A stretch of 6,303 nucleotides of DNA from Desulfobacteraceae bacterium (GTDB lineage Bacteria; Desulfobacterota; DSM-4660; Desulfatiglandales; Desulfatiglandaceae), in NCBI GenBank assembly GCA_011048855.1, contig DSCZ01000220.1:1-6303 (forward strand). The letters are read 5' to 3'. The notes under the pieces were generated by a model. That model saw only the letters and a program-made list of their open reading frames with translations, was not told the DNA's origin and ran no database searches. The translations under genes were made by a program, and so were the position numbers. Numbering within the stretch: position 1 is the stretch's first letter; the number at the start of each line of letters is the position of its first letter. Below, in pieces: positions 5,933-6,303 of the stretch.

Positions 5933-6134
5933 CGCCTCCACGGATGGCATTTTTGAGCACTCACTGCCTATGAAATCTCTTTGGAAATTTTTCCTGCTTT
6001 CCAATCGCAAAAGAGGCTTTTGCTCGAGCCGGCAATAACACCTCATAAACCTGCACCCCGCCGTTCTGCTGCAGCAAACACGCGCTCCGGAAAGCCACAA
6101 AACATCTTCTGCTTCCTTCCGTTTTTCAAGAGAA
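5933..6134. other. Stretch between promoter and fused gene without a convincing gene
   Basis: On the minus strand a 20-residue frame (6043-6105, MFCGFPERVFAAAERRGAGL) has GGAAGG 9 bases upstream. Its TGA overlaps the ATG of a 55-residue frame (5879-6046) as ATGA, and that second frame's stop overlaps the start of the fused gene. The arrangement looks like coupled genes, but the sequences are rich in Cys and Arg, match nothing I know and could be decayed. I see no RNA gene here. It may be a long leader or the remains of another gene. Confidence 0.3.
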
Positions 6135-6164
6135 ATTATCGCCTTTTTGCAAACACTGTGTCAA
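6135..6164 (-). promoter_or_regulatory. Sigma70-type promoter reading toward the TA cluster
   Basis: On the minus strand TTGACA (6159-6164, 6/6 consensus) and GATAAT (6135-6140, 5/6) are separated by 18 bases. Transcription would begin near 6128 and run into the fused DUF433-DUF5615 gene about 240 bases away. It is the strongest promoter-like sequence seen in the window. Confidence 0.55.
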
Positions 6165-6174
6165 GGCAGCGATA

Positions 6175-6303
6175 GCAACACTGGAACTCCGATATAAGGG
6201 TCGAAAAAAATTGAATTTTTTTACAAAAAAATGCCAAGTTGCTGTTTTTCTGTTTCTTTTGCCACTATCGCGAAATGGCGTAGTGAGCCTATCAGATCGG
6301 CAC
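6175..6303. other. AT-rich right end without a recognised gene
   Basis: No coding region is supported in this stretch. It holds an A/T inverted repeat, AAAAAAATT-G-AATTTTTTT (6204-6222), and T-rich runs. These could be a weak bidirectional terminator or an upstream AT-rich element of the adjacent minus-strand promoter. Confidence 0.3.

Noticed and set aside
5308..5973. 221-codon open frame on the + strand
   Set aside because: It lies antisense to the well-supported DUF433-DUF5615 fusion and the HigB remnant, has no domain-like sequence and no ribosome binding site.
5981..6175. 64-codon + strand frame near the right end
   Set aside because: It has no ribosome binding site and low-complexity basic composition, and it overlaps the minus-strand promoter. 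No family is recognised.
1..6303. CRISPR array, insertion sequence with transposase, or integron integrase
   Set aside because: No regularly spaced repeats and no transposase or tyrosine-recombinase motifs were seen on either strand; the cassette idea therefore rests only on the 9-base repeats and the hairpin.

Overview
The window reads like chromosomal DNA of a Gram-negative bacterium. It encodes a large outer-membrane beta-barrel protein and an exported envelope protein. The style of both, together with densely packed toxin-antitoxin (TA) genes, resembles Desulfobacterota / deltaproteobacterial genomes. That placement is inferred from protein style only; no marker gene is present.

Left part (1-4423, + strand). 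A coding region enters from the left edge and ends at 2573. It is the C-terminal 856 residues of a surface protein: the end of an Ig-like domain followed by a long beta-barrel-like region. After a 44-base gap comes a 601-residue exported protein (2618-4423). It has a signal peptide, a DUF4412/LolA-like N-terminal domain, a small middle domain and a C-terminal jelly-roll-like domain of the type attached to GH32 fructanases. The spacing suggests one transcript and a shared job at the cell envelope, but the substrate is unknown. A G+C-rich hairpin followed by a T-rich run (4519-4557) probably ends this transcript.

Right part (4567-6175, - strand). This is a compact cluster of toxin-antitoxin material, more AT-rich to the eye than the left part. 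Read in the minus direction it holds: a near-consensus sigma70-type promoter (6135-6164); about 240 bases with no convincing gene; a fused protein (5458-5886) joining the first third of a DUF433 antitoxin to a nearly complete DUF5615 PIN-like toxin; a decayed HigB/RelE-type toxin fragment (5355-5465); a short doubtful ORF; and an intact VapBC-like pair whose antitoxin and PIN toxin overlap by ATGA (4956-5198 and 4567-4959). An exact 9-base direct repeat (GTTGTTAGC) flanks the VapBC-like block, and one copy lies where the HigB similarity stops. Cassette-like or transposition-like assembly of the cluster is therefore possible.

The most interesting items are the DUF433-DUF5615 fusion, the HigB remnant with its abrupt breakpoint, and the repeat-flanked VapBC block. 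No integrase, transposase, CRISPR array, rRNA or tRNA was seen.
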